Below, piece by piece: positions 1-7,881 of a stretch of DNA of 31,291 nucleotides (within the stretch, counting starts at the first letter, position 1; each line of letters opens with the position of its first letter). The stretch is from JADHUC01 sp964617665. Lineage in GTDB: Bacteria; Planctomycetota; Planctomycetia; Pirellulales; Pirellulaceae. The position numbers and the translations under genes are program-made. Location: NCBI GenBank assembly GCA_964617665.1, contig CAZUAH010000107.1, positions 1-31,291 of the forward strand, written 5' to 3'. Below the pieces are notes generated by a model. That model was not told the origin of the DNA, ran no database searches, and saw only the letters and a program-made list of their open reading frames with translations.

Positions 1-375
1 TGTTCGGTCACTCCGAACGACGCTGAGACGGGAGGGCTAATTGACGCCTTACAGAGGATCTCCTCCGGCAAGCACCGTCTTGGCGCTTCGCACCAGGCAA
101 ACGCTATCCACGCCACACCAATCTTGACAGGTCTGATCGCCCCAGCAATAGTAGATTCCTCGATGTCGATCGTAGTATCGTGAAATGCTAGCAGTAGCCG
201 AAGGTCTAAGTCTTCGGGGCGAAACGGAGAGAACCGAAGTCTTGCGACGCCAGCAACGCCGGCATCTCGCGACGTTGCGATCAAGCACGATTCCTCCAGC
301 CCCCGGTGGGCCTCATTTCCTTGCCACAACTACGGTTATGCCGGCCGAGCCGCACCTGCATACGAGTGTTAGACT
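1..375. other. Leading stretch without a confident gene
   Basis: No gene is recognised here. Plus-strand frame 1 is open from the window edge to a TGA at 181-183, so it could be the last 60 codons of a gene that starts outside the window. The translation matches no family I know, and an open run of this length is expected by chance now and then. Between 198 and 221 there is a small hairpin-like repeat (CCGAAG...CTTCGG). The stretch just before 376 shows no strong Shine-Dalgarno sequence for the oxidoreductase gene that follows. Confidence 0.3.
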
Positions 376-1416
376 ATGACCAACGATTCAGCGAGTACCA
401 GTAAGCCCGTTCATGTTGCCGTTATTGGCTGTGGCCGTTGGGGGCCCAACCACGTTCGTTGCCTCAGCCGAATTCCCAATTGCAGGGTAACGGCGGTCGA
501 CCAAGATGCAGCTAGATTGGACGCCATTCGTTCCGAATTCCCCTCGGTTCGAACGAAAGATGACGCGCGTCACGTCCTGGAGGATGAGGATGTCGATGCT
601 TTGGTCGTCGCCACCCCGACCGCCACGCATCATCAATTGTGCCGCGACGCGATTGAGGCCGGTAAACACATCCTCTGCGAAAAGCCTCTTTGCACGACAA
701 GCCGCGAGGCGAGCGAACTGGTCGAATTGGCGGAAGCAAAGAATCGAACGCTGATGACCGGTCACATCTTCCTGTTCAACCCTGGGATTCGCAAGATCAA
801 GGAACTGTCGGACAGCGGCGAATTGGGCGCAGTGCAGTATCTTTCGGCAGAGCGAACCAACCTGGGACCAATCCGATCGGACGTGAATGCATCATTCGAT
901 CTGGCCTCCCATGACATTTCAATTTTCAATTGGATTCTTGGAGCCATTCCCACCAGTGTTAACGCGACGGGCGGTGCTTACGTGCAGGGCGACATCCACG
1001 ATGTCGTGTTTGCCAACCTCACCTATCCAAACGGCCAAGTGGCCAATATTCATGCGAGTTGGTTGAATCCGAAGAAGGTGCGCAAGATCACCGTCGTCGG
1101 CAGCGAAAAAATGGTGACTTGGGACGATATGCAGCTTGGCACGCCCGTAGCCGTTTACGACCGGGGAGCCAACGCGGCGAAAGAGCCCTCGGACTTCGGT
1201 GAACGGCTTCGTGTGTCGATGTGGGACGGCGATGTGAGACTGCCCAAGGTCGATCCCGCGGAGCCTCTCAAAATGCAATGCCAGTACTTCCACGACGCCG
1301 TCCGCAGTGGGAATCTGGAATTGTCAGACGGCCGATTTTCGTTGGGTGTCGTTAAGGTACTTGAAGCCATAGACTTGTCTCTGCAGCAGGGCGGGGATCG
1401 AGTGGCCATCGAATGA
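376..1416 (+). CDS. Gfo/Idh/MocA oxidoreductase, WlbA/WbpB-like nucleotide-sugar dehydrogenase
   Basis: The 346-residue cytoplasmic protein begins with a Rossmann NAD(P)-binding motif (VAVIGCGRWGPNH, about residues 14-26), followed by the family signature CEKPL with Lys103 and a SHD motif (His179-Asp180) in the substrate-binding sheet domain. The AERTNLG stretch near residue 160 is typical of the WlbA/WbpB branch, which oxidises C3 of UDP-GlcNAc-derived uronic acids. Length is normal for the family. The gene lies 59 bases before a DegT-type aminotransferase in the same direction. The pair matches the dehydrogenase and aminotransferase steps that put an amino group on a nucleotide sugar. The family is certain; the exact substrate is inferred from the neighbour and not proven. 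The ATG at 376 has no clear ribosome-binding site. Confidence 0.9.
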   Translation: MTNDSASTSKPVHVAVIGCGRWGPNHVRCLSRIPNCRVTAVDQDAARLDAIRSEFPSVRTKDDARHVLEDEDVDALVVATPTATHHQLCRDAIEAGKHILCEKPLCTTSREASELVELAEAKNRTLMTGHIFLFNPGIRKIKELSDSGELGAVQYLSAERTNLGPIRSDVNASFDLASHDISIFNWILGAIPTSVNATGGAYVQGDIHDVVFANLTYPNGQVANIHASWLNPKKVRKITVVGSEKMVTWDDMQLGTPVAVYDRGANAAKEPSDFGERLRVSMWDGDVRLPKVDPAEPLKMQCQYFHDAVRSGNLELSDGRFSLGVVKVLEAIDLSLQQGGDRVAIE

Positions 1417-1475
1417 GCCGGTTTCAGGCACGTGGATAACGATGCTCGACTAGACACACAGAGAGACATGCGTTC

Positions 1476-2597
1476 ATGGACAAGGCATCCGAAAACGAGA
1501 CCGTCCGTTTTGTCGACCTGGGAAAGCAGTACGCGGGGATCGTCGACGAGGTTCGCCAGGCAATCGATGGCGTGCTCACTCGTTGCGACTTCGTTCTTGG
1601 ATCAGAGGTATCACGATTCGAAGAGCGTTTTGCTGAATTCGTGGACGTCAAGCACGCGGTGGGCGTTGGCAACGGCCTGGACGCGTTACGTCTTGCATTG
1701 GCAGCACTCGATATCGGGCCCGGGGACGAGGTCATTCTTCCAGCAAATACGTTCATCGCCACCGCCCTTGCCGTCAGTGCCGTAGGGGCTCGGCCCGTAT
1801 TGGTCGACTGCGATCCGCACACATACAACATCGATGTGTCCCAAATCGAATCCGCCATAACCGGCCAGACACGTGCCTTGTTGCCCGTCCACCTGACAGG
1901 TCAGGCAGCGGATATGGACGCGATCATCGCGATCGCCGAGCGCCACAATCTTGCTGTCGTAGAGGACGCCGCCCAAGCGCACGGCGCCAAGTATCGCGGG
2001 CGGCCCTGCGGCTCGTTGGGTAGGGCGGGGTGTTTCAGCTTCTATCCTGGCAAGAACCTCGGAGCATACGGTGATGGCGGCCTGCTCACCACCAACGACG
2101 CCGCCCTGGTAACTCGAATTCAACAATTTCGGAATTATGGCCAGGAGGTCAAATACGTGCACGCCGAGCAGGGCGTCAACTCACGGCTCGACACAATGCA
2201 GGCAGCCGTCCTGAACGTGAAACTCACTCGACTCGCCGAATGGAACGCGGCCCGCTACTCCTGCGCACAGCAGTACCGGGCTTTGCTCGATGGTGTGGGC
2301 GATTTGCAGTTTCAGCAGGAATCGGACTTCTCGAGCCACGTCTATCACCTGTTTATTGTTGAGACCGAGCGTCGCGATGAACTGCAGCAATATCTAACCG
2401 AAAAGAGCATCCAGGTCGGAATTCATTATCCGATTCCCATCCACCTCCAGAACGCGTACAAGGACCTTGGCTACGGTGCAGGTAGTTTCCCCGTTGCAGA
2501 ACGGCTCGCCAAACGTATTTTGTCTCTGCCCATGTTCCCGGAGCTAGAATCGAGTCGGATCGAACGCGTCGCGGATGAAATCCGCGACTGGTTCTGA
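1476..2597 (+). CDS. DegT/DnrJ/EryC1/StrS sugar aminotransferase (WbpE-like)
   Basis: This 373-residue PLP enzyme should transfer an amino group, normally from glutamate, to a keto nucleotide sugar. Visible family marks are GVGNGLDALRLAL (about 63-75), the PLP-phosphate region PANTFIATALAV, the pyridine-nitrogen aspartate in VVEDAAQAHGA (Asp164), and the Schiff-base lysine in SFYPGKNLGAYGDGG (Lys193). The C-terminal HYPIPIHLQ and LPMFPEL segments are also usual. It follows the putative 3-dehydrogenase and ends four bases before the end of the convergent lipoyl/acyltransferase gene. The order dehydrogenase, aminotransferase and beta-helix acyltransferase resembles WbpB, WbpE and WbpD of 2,3-diamino uronic acid synthesis. 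The family is certain; the precise sugar is inference. Confidence 0.93.
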   Translation: MDKASENETVRFVDLGKQYAGIVDEVRQAIDGVLTRCDFVLGSEVSRFEERFAEFVDVKHAVGVGNGLDALRLALAALDIGPGDEVILPANTFIATALAVSAVGARPVLVDCDPHTYNIDVSQIESAITGQTRALLPVHLTGQAADMDAIIAIAERHNLAVVEDAAQAHGAKYRGRPCGSLGRAGCFSFYPGKNLGAYGDGGLLTTNDAALVTRIQQFRNYGQEVKYVHAEQGVNSRLDTMQAAVLNVKLTRLAEWNAARYSCAQQYRALLDGVGDLQFQQESDFSSHVYHLFIVETERRDELQQYLTEKSIQVGIHYPIPIHLQNAYKDLGYGAGSFPVAERLAKRILSLPMFPELESSRIERVADEIRDWF

Positions 2598-2601
2598 ACC
2601 G

Positions 2602-3726
2602 CTACCGCGATTTCAGCGGGACGATTACCGTCTGACTAGTCCTCACCTTGGCGACGTGACCGGCCGGAAGCGGCTGGCGAATAACCGCCCCCGATGCAAT
2701 CCGCGCGTCGTCGCCGATTTCCAGGTAGGGTTCGATGAAGATTCCCGTCCCCATGCGAACGCGATTGCCAATCTTGACGATTCCCGATGCGACACACGAA
2801 GGTCCAGTAGACATGTCCGAGCCCAATGTGCAATGGTGGTCGAACGAATTGTAGGCGGAGAAGAAGTTGTTATCGCCAACGACCGCGCCCGCGCCGAAGT
2901 AGCAAAAGGCACAGATGGTATTGCCGGTTCCCATCTTGACGTCGGCGGCTATTCGAACCGTGCGATCAATGGCGTTCGTCATGGGGATGCCGAGTTCCTG
3001 GCACAACTCGCGGGATTTCGTGCGAGCAGGAATCGACGTGCTTATCGACACAATAGCCGAGTCGAACATCCCATCTTGATACAATTCCGCCAGTCGTTCT
3101 CGCCCGCCGACAATCGGCACTCCGCCGACTTGGTCAGCCCAACGGTCGGAGGAATCATCGATGATCGCCACCACACTCCGGCTTGAATCATCGTGGAGAA
3201 TATCGAGCACTTGTGTAGCGCCTAGCCCTCCGCCAATGATCAGCACTCGCTCGACCTCTCCATCTGGCTTCAACGGCGTCTGCAGCGGCTCCGACTTGGT
3301 GGCCGCTGCTCGCACTGCGTGCTCGACATCCTTTGCCGTGATCATGCCAACTTTGTCAATTGTCGCTAGGTCAATGCCATGCTTCTGGGCAAGATCCTGA
3401 GCTTTCTGCGTAGCGTGGTACTCTGGCGACACGTCGGATGCCTGTGGTTCGTCGCCGGATTGCTGCTTGTCGCGGTAGGCGTCCAGATCGTCCACGCTAT
3501 CGAACAGCTGCGCAATCGTCGCCCCAATCGGAACTTCCGTCCCCGCTTCGTGCAGCCGCAGCACGAAGCCGTCATCGGGCGCGGGTACATCGATAACCGA
3601 CTTGCTCGTTTCCACTTCTGCAACGTTTTCGTCACGCCGCACTGCGGCACCGTCCTCGACAAACCACCTCACGAGAATGCAATGCGTGCTGTTGACATCA
3701 GATACAGGAACCTCGATGGGCTTCAT
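2602..3726 (-). CDS. Lipoyl domain + E1/E3-binding domain fused to NeuD/PglD-like sugar acyltransferase
   Basis: This 374-residue protein has an unusual domain order. Residues 1-75 form a lipoyl domain with the modifiable lysine in EVETSKSVIDVPAP (Lys42). Residues 102-138 match a peripheral subunit-binding domain (ATQKAQDLAQKHGIDL...ITAKDVEHAV), which in E2 proteins docks E1 or E3. The rest is not the E2 catalytic domain. It is a PglD_N-like Rossmann segment (VLIIGGGLGA, about 161-170) followed by left-handed beta-helix hexapeptides (about 250-355) with a FDHHCTLGSD motif, where His297 or His298 is the likely catalytic base. NeuD/PglD enzymes acylate sugar amines or hydroxyls using acyl-CoA. 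Its ATG overlaps the E1 beta stop by four bases (ATGA), so it is coupled to both E1 genes. I infer a lipoyl-fed sugar acyltransferase with a trimeric beta-helix replacing the E2 core. No lipoamide dehydrogenase is nearby. Confidence 0.9.
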   Translation of the reverse strand: MKPIEVPVSDVNSTHCILVRWFVEDGAAVRRDENVAEVETSKSVIDVPAPDDGFVLRLHEAGTEVPIGATIAQLFDSVDDLDAYRDKQQSGDEPQASDVSPEYHATQKAQDLAQKHGIDLATIDKVGMITAKDVEHAVRAAATKSEPLQTPLKPDGEVERVLIIGGGLGATQVLDILHDDSSRSVVAIIDDSSDRWADQVGGVPIVGGRERLAELYQDGMFDSAIVSISTSIPARTKSRELCQELGIPMTNAIDRTVRIAADVKMGTGNTICAFCYFGAGAVVGDNNFFSAYNSFDHHCTLGSDMSTGPSCVASGIVKIGNRVRMGTGIFIEPYLEIGDDARIASGAVIRQPLPAGHVAKVRTSQTVIVPLKSR

Positions 3727-4733
3727 TTGGCGGCCTCACGAATCGCACGTTTCATCTTGGACGGGTTCACCAGCATCTCCGACTCACGGCTCTTTTCCGA
3801 AGGAACAATTGAGGGTTCGCTGCATAATACGATCGGCGGCCTGCGCATCTGCCCGAAAAGTCGACCGACCATCTGGTGCGCAATTTCGGTGCCCCAAGCC
3901 CAACCCGCAGTGCCCTCCTCGACCGTGACGATGCTACCGGTGACGGCAACCGATGCCTCCAGAGGCCCATAGTCGACCGGGGCGATTTGTGCTGGGACGA
4001 GCAATTCAACAAACAATTCCTCCTCCATTGCGAGTTGGAGGATAGCATCGGCGGCCTGGGTGGCCTGATAGCCATATGCAACCACGGTGGCGCGGCACTC
4101 TTCGCGCTGGACCGGCCGAATCGCGACCGTCGGCAAGGAATCGCTGCCGCCCAATTGCTCGAAGATCAGACCCTGTGAAGAGGCTGTTTCGGTGGTCGCC
4201 GTCGGCAGCGGGTACAACAGCTTGTGCTCAACGTGCAAGACCGGTGCGTCTTGCGAAAGCAGTCTCTCAAACATCTCTTGCGGGGCGTGATACGCGGACG
4301 CCGCTACCGTGGTCAGATGCGGCACACCCAGGAGGTGCTTTTCCAGACTCTGGCTATGAGTAGGCCCATAACCGCGACCTCCGCCCGATGGCGTTCGCAC
4401 GATTACCGGACAGGTGACACGATCGTTGTACATCGCCTGGAACTTGGTGACGTGATTGACGATCTGATCGAAACAAAGCGTGACAAAATCGCCAAACATG
4501 ATCTCGACGATCGGACGAAAGCCCTCCATCGCCAGACCGGCAGCAACGCCCACAATCGCGCCTTCGCTGATGGGGGTGTTTCGGACGCGGCCCGGGAAAG
4601 TGCTGCTCAGACCTCGGGTCACTTTGAATGCGCCGCCGTAAGGATCCTCGATATCTTCGCCGAGGATCACGAGACGCGAATCCGCTTCGATGAGGCATCG
4701 TAAGGCGTCGTTGAGTGACCGGGCGTAGATCAC
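3723..4733 (-). CDS. 2-oxoacid dehydrogenase E1 component, beta subunit
   Basis: This protein of about 336 residues is the beta half of a thiamine-diphosphate-dependent 2-oxoacid dehydrogenase (pyruvate, branched-chain or acetoin type). It has GEDIEDPYGGAFKVTRGL, the TPP-contacting glutamate in NTPISEGAIVG (Glu57 from the GTG start), and FGDFVTLCFDQIVNHVTKF, all hallmarks of the transketolase pyrimidine-binding fold, plus a transketolase C-terminal domain. I chose GTG at 4733 over an upstream TTG at 4751 because AGGAG lies six bases before it and the GTG overlaps the E1 alpha stop as GTGA. The downstream gene starts in an ATGA overlap. These junctions imply translational coupling and matched amounts of the three subunits. 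Which 2-oxoacid is used cannot be read from the sequence. Confidence 0.93.
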   Translation of the reverse strand: MIYARSLNDALRCLIEADSRLVILGEDIEDPYGGAFKVTRGLSSTFPGRVRNTPISEGAIVGVAAGLAMEGFRPIVEIMFGDFVTLCFDQIVNHVTKFQAMYNDRVTCPVIVRTPSGGGRGYGPTHSQSLEKHLLGVPHLTTVAASAYHAPQEMFERLLSQDAPVLHVEHKLLYPLPTATTETASSQGLIFEQLGGSDSLPTVAIRPVQREECRATVVAYGYQATQAADAILQLAMEEELFVELLVPAQIAPVDYGPLEASVAVTGSIVTVEEGTAGWAWGTEIAHQMVGRLFGQMRRPPIVLCSEPSIVPSEKSRESEMLVNPSKMKRAIREAAK

Positions 4734-5680
4734 GTCAGACTCCTGGCACAACTAACCAATTCTTCGATCGCCTGATCCACTTCCTGACGAATGCTCTCTC
4801 TGACTTCGATTGGAATCCGTTCGCCGTGTACGACAAGCGGCTCCTCCTTCCAACGTCCTTCGACTTCTTCCGGCGGTCGGTTATCGTCGTTCTTTGAGTG
4901 ATGACAAAGCCGATATGTATGGATCACAAAGGCCCTAGGGCCGCTCGTCTTGCGAGCAGCCGCGACTGCATCCTTGGCGGCTTGGTCTATCTGCAGCACG
5001 TCCGTGGTCGCGATCTCGTGGACTGGCAGGCCGAACGCCGCGAATCTTCCCTGAGCTTCTCCCCACATGTTCGACTGGCGCGGTGTGCTCTGCGACCATT
5101 CGTTGTTCTCGCATACTATCAGCAATGGGAGTTTCCACAGGCTCGCTATGTTCAGCGTCTCGTATACAACGCCCTCACCCAGCGTACCATCACCGATGAA
5201 CACAACGCTTAGCGAATCGCTACTCCGCAGGCTCTTGGCCAGGGCAATGCCTGCAGCCACGGGAACGATTCCACCCTGCACCCCGTTGGATTTGAAGCCT
5301 GGGGCGCAAATGTGCTGGCTGCCTCCCAGTCCGCCGCAGATCCCGGCTTCCTTTCCCATGATTTCAGCCAGCAGCCCCAATGCATCCCACGTGCGCGCCA
5401 GATAATGTCCGTGGCAGCGGTGGTTACTGAACACGTGGTCCTCTTCGCGGAGATGCTCCATCACCGCTACACAGTTTGCCTCTTGGCCAATACAGCAGTG
5501 CGTTGTGCCGTTAAGCAGCCCTTCGTCAAACAGGCCCAACAGAGTCTCCTCGAAACGGCGTATCGCCAGCATGCAGCGATAGAAAGTGGCCTCGCGCGTT
5601 TCCTCCGGCGTGCCCGCGAAGCGGGGATCGGGCGGTAGCGCGACGCATCGCTCCCCTATCGATGTGGATGTGGTTTCCAT
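4730..5680 (-). CDS. 2-oxoacid dehydrogenase E1 component, alpha subunit
   Basis: This 316-residue protein is the first gene of the three-gene operon. It carries the thiamine-diphosphate motif starting FIGDGTLGEGVVYETLN (GDG at 163-165) and ending ENN (191-193), with the usual spacing. CGGLGGSQHIC near residues 115-125 and the HRCHGHYLARTWD segment also match E1 alpha. The C-terminal YRLCHHSKNDD corresponds to the family's TPP/E1 loop. With E1 beta it should decarboxylate a 2-oxoacid and reductively acylate a lipoyl group, here probably Lys42 of the fused lipoyl protein encoded two genes on. The ATG at 5680 is preceded by GGAG with a six-base spacer. It is somewhat shorter than PDH E1 alpha proteins and in the range of acetoin-type ones. 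Confidence 0.93.
   Translation of the reverse strand: METTSTSIGERCVALPPDPRFAGTPEETREATFYRCMLAIRRFEETLLGLFDEGLLNGTTHCCIGQEANCVAVMEHLREEDHVFSNHRCHGHYLARTWDALGLLAEIMGKEAGICGGLGGSQHICAPGFKSNGVQGGIVPVAAGIALAKSLRSSDSLSVVFIGDGTLGEGVVYETLNIASLWKLPLLIVCENNEWSQSTPRQSNMWGEAQGRFAAFGLPVHEIATTDVLQIDQAAKDAVAAARKTSGPRAFVIHTYRLCHHSKNDDNRPPEEVEGRWKEEPLVVHGERIPIEVRESIRQEVDQAIEELVSCARSLT
4740..4744 (-). promoter_or_regulatory. Ribosome-binding site deciding the E1 beta start
   Basis: On the minus strand AGGAG is followed after six bases (TCTGAC) by GTG at 4733-4731. It lies inside the last codons of E1 alpha. The good spacing, and the GTGA overlap with the E1 alpha stop, support the GTG start over the TTG at 4751. 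Confidence 0.65.
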
Positions 5681-6053
5681 GCGCTGCTCCGTCTACTTTT
5701 CTCCGACAGGGACGCCAAATCTAAAGTCCTCCGTCGTGCACGCGACCCGACGGAAGAAGCATATTCTAATCAACATAGAAGCTGCCAGGGAGGCCCAGAA
5801 CGAATGGTAGTGTGTCGGGCATCACCGTCGTCGGCGCGTCCCACAACGGTGAATCGAGTCTTTCCCTGAACCTCGCCTGCCAGCTATACTATGCGGCCCG
5901 ACTGAGTTCGTTGCGATGACAAAAGTCCCTTTTTCGGAGAGTCTCGTCTACGGTTTCCGATGAATCGCCATCCCAACGGCCGATTCTTATCGTAGACGCG
6001 ATCGCAATCCGAACCAAACGTTTACCGCAATTCTGCAGGACGAAATACTTCCG
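5681..6053. other. Divergent intergenic region between E1 alpha operon and acyltransferase gene
   Basis: This 373-base space separates the leftward E1 operon from the rightward condensation-fold gene, so it should hold promoters for both. On the plus strand TATACT at 5885-5890 could be a -10 box, with a poor TTTCCC 18 bases upstream. On the minus strand an A/T-rich patch at about 5760-5775 lies 80-95 bases before the E1 alpha start. Neither is a strong consensus. No convincing open frame or RNA gene is visible. Confidence 0.35.
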
Positions 6054-7424
6054 TTGAGTAAGTGCTTCATGTTTCCTCTGCCCCTGACCTGCTTCGAAGA
6101 ATACATGCTGCACGATGACCGGCCTTCCCATCCGATGGCCGGCGTGTTTCGCCTTCGCTTTTCTGGACACTTGGATCGAGGCGCGTTTGAAGCAGCCCTC
6201 GAAGACGCAGTCCAACGGCATCCATTACTCCGGGCAACGATAGACCGAACAAGCAGAAGACGGCCAAAATGGATCGACCATCCTGACTGGCGCCCCGATG
6301 TTCAGTGGCAGGCCGAAACCAATCGGTATGGTTTCCCGTCCGCGGACTATGTTGATTTGACGCAGGAACCAGGGACCCGAGTTTGGGTCGTCGACCGGGA
6401 AGATGGCCACGATGTCGTGCTGCAGGCACATCACTGTTGCGCGGACGCCCTTGGTATGAGCAAAGCGTTCGAAGACTTGCTCATCGGGTACGCATTGAAA
6501 CAAGGAAACCTTGAGGATGATGTTTCGCTCCCAGAGTTGGAACCGAAGCGATTGCTCGATCGCGGAACGCCCGGCCTGAACGCGTGGAAGCTCCTCAGAA
6601 TGTCGCACAAACAGGCGGTGGGGCTACTCGGGGCCAGAGAATTCGCAATGCGTTCGCCGGTTCAACTGGCGCGTCAGGTCGCTGACGTCGACGAAGCGAC
6701 CCCACCGCCGACTTTCCCCAACCCGCGAACGTACGATCTCGATCCGATCGAGACCAAAGGGCTCATCGCCACGGCGAAGTCCAAGCGAGTCACCGTAAAC
6801 GATCTGCTCGCCCGTGATTTGTTCCAAGCCGCAGGAACGTGGCGGGAGAATCGGAACATTGGAGACGATCAGGATTGGCTGCGGTTTTCGATTCCGATGA
6901 ACCTGAGGACGCCGGCCGACGAGCGAATGCCGATGGCAAATTGCGTCAGCATGATGTTCCTCGACCGGCAGCCGAGCGACTTTTCGGATTCTGAGCAGTT
7001 GTTGAAGAGCGTCCACGAACAGATGATGAAGATCAGGCGTCTGGAACTCCAATACACGTTCGTTTTTTCCTTGGCCGTATCGCGACTCATGCCAGGCGGA
7101 CTATCTCGCTCGACTGCGGTCGATAAGTGCCAGTCCACTAGTTGCCTCTCGAATCTGGGTCCCGTCCTGTCTCGGGTGCCGTTGCCTCGCCGCGACGGAC
7201 GAATCGTGTCAGGCAACGTTGTGCTGGAAAACGTGGATTTCGTAATCCCCATACGGCCGCAGTTGAATGCGGCCTTCTGCGTATACACGTATGCAAACCG
7301 ATTGCGCGTGTTGATGCACTTTGATCCTCGTGTGATAGCGGACGAGGACTCCGAAAACCTGCTTGAAACGTACATTCGGCAAATCCGCCAGACAATCGAC
7401 GACGAGAAAAGTCTCTCGCAGTGA
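6054..7424 (+). CDS. Condensation-fold (HHxxxD) acyltransferase
   Basis: The 456-residue protein belongs to the CoA-dependent acyltransferase/condensation superfamily (PapA, wax-ester synthase and NRPS C-domain relatives). Evidence is the N-terminal FEEYMLHDDRP segment, ALEDAVQRHPLLRATI (about 48-63), the catalytic HHCCAD motif (His126-Asp131, second His catalytic) and a later SNLGPVLSRVP segment typical of the C-terminal lobe. It lacks carrier-protein, adenylation or kinase domains, so it is a free-standing enzyme that would transfer an acyl group to an alcohol or amine. A reductase-like SDR follows downstream. I infer a role in lipid or glycolipid acylation. The start is TTG at 6054 or ATG at 6069; neither has a well-placed ribosome-binding site. 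Confidence 0.82.
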   Translation: MSKCFMFPLPLTCFEEYMLHDDRPSHPMAGVFRLRFSGHLDRGAFEAALEDAVQRHPLLRATIDRTSRRRPKWIDHPDWRPDVQWQAETNRYGFPSADYVDLTQEPGTRVWVVDREDGHDVVLQAHHCCADALGMSKAFEDLLIGYALKQGNLEDDVSLPELEPKRLLDRGTPGLNAWKLLRMSHKQAVGLLGAREFAMRSPVQLARQVADVDEATPPPTFPNPRTYDLDPIETKGLIATAKSKRVTVNDLLARDLFQAAGTWRENRNIGDDQDWLRFSIPMNLRTPADERMPMANCVSMMFLDRQPSDFSDSEQLLKSVHEQMMKIRRLELQYTFVFSLAVSRLMPGGLSRSTAVDKCQSTSCLSNLGPVLSRVPLPRRDGRIVSGNVVLENVDFVIPIRPQLNAAFCVYTYANRLRVLMHFDPRVIADEDSENLLETYIRQIRQTIDDEKSLSQ

Positions 7425-7881
7425 AACGTCTGGCAACACGAGTGGAAGTCTTTGGGTGTCGACATTCACGCCTGAGCCACAACCTGCAGGTGTACAATTG
7501 CACAATTGGCTGGCGGGATCGAACAGGGCCGGCTGCAATAGACTGCGTGGGCAGGACCGGGAATGCAGATTATGTGGCCCGCTTTCCAAGCGCAAACTTC
7601 GGCCAGGCGACAAAACACTTCGGCCATTTCTGATTCTTGCGAGGCCGAGTGCCGACACCTTTGGCGAAGCCTGGCTACCAGGGCGAAGGTCAAGCCTCGT
7701 CAGACTCGTCGGGCAACGTTAGATGGTAAAGCTTGCGGTTCAACGACGTTGCAGCGTTTGCGGTCCAAGAGTTGGCCTATTGCCTAGTCAATGTGGTCAC
7801 AGTAGCATGTATGGTTTATGGAATCCGCGTCACTGGATGACCGTCGCGGGGTAGTGCATCGTTGGTTCGAGGGTTTTGCCA
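7425..7881. other. Gap between acyltransferase and reductase genes
   Basis: About 450 bases without a recognisable gene. I looked for an acyl carrier protein here because of the neighbours; no frame shows a DSL phosphopantetheine motif. Several short open frames overlap each other on both strands and look like chance. A GAGGG ribosome-binding site for the next gene lies at 7869-7873. No strong terminator or tandem repeat is visible. Confidence 0.4.
7869..7873 (+). promoter_or_regulatory. Ribosome-binding site deciding the SDR start
   Basis: GAGGG is followed after eight bases by GTG at 7882. The alternative TTG at 7876 would leave only a two-base spacer, so GTG is the better start. Confidence 0.55.

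Noticed and set aside
4224..4703. A 159-codon plus-strand frame
   Set aside because: Antisense to E1 beta; no motif.
7425..7881. A possible acyl carrier protein gene between the acyltransferase and the reductase
   Set aside because: No frame contains a DSL phosphopantetheine site or the usual acidic helices.
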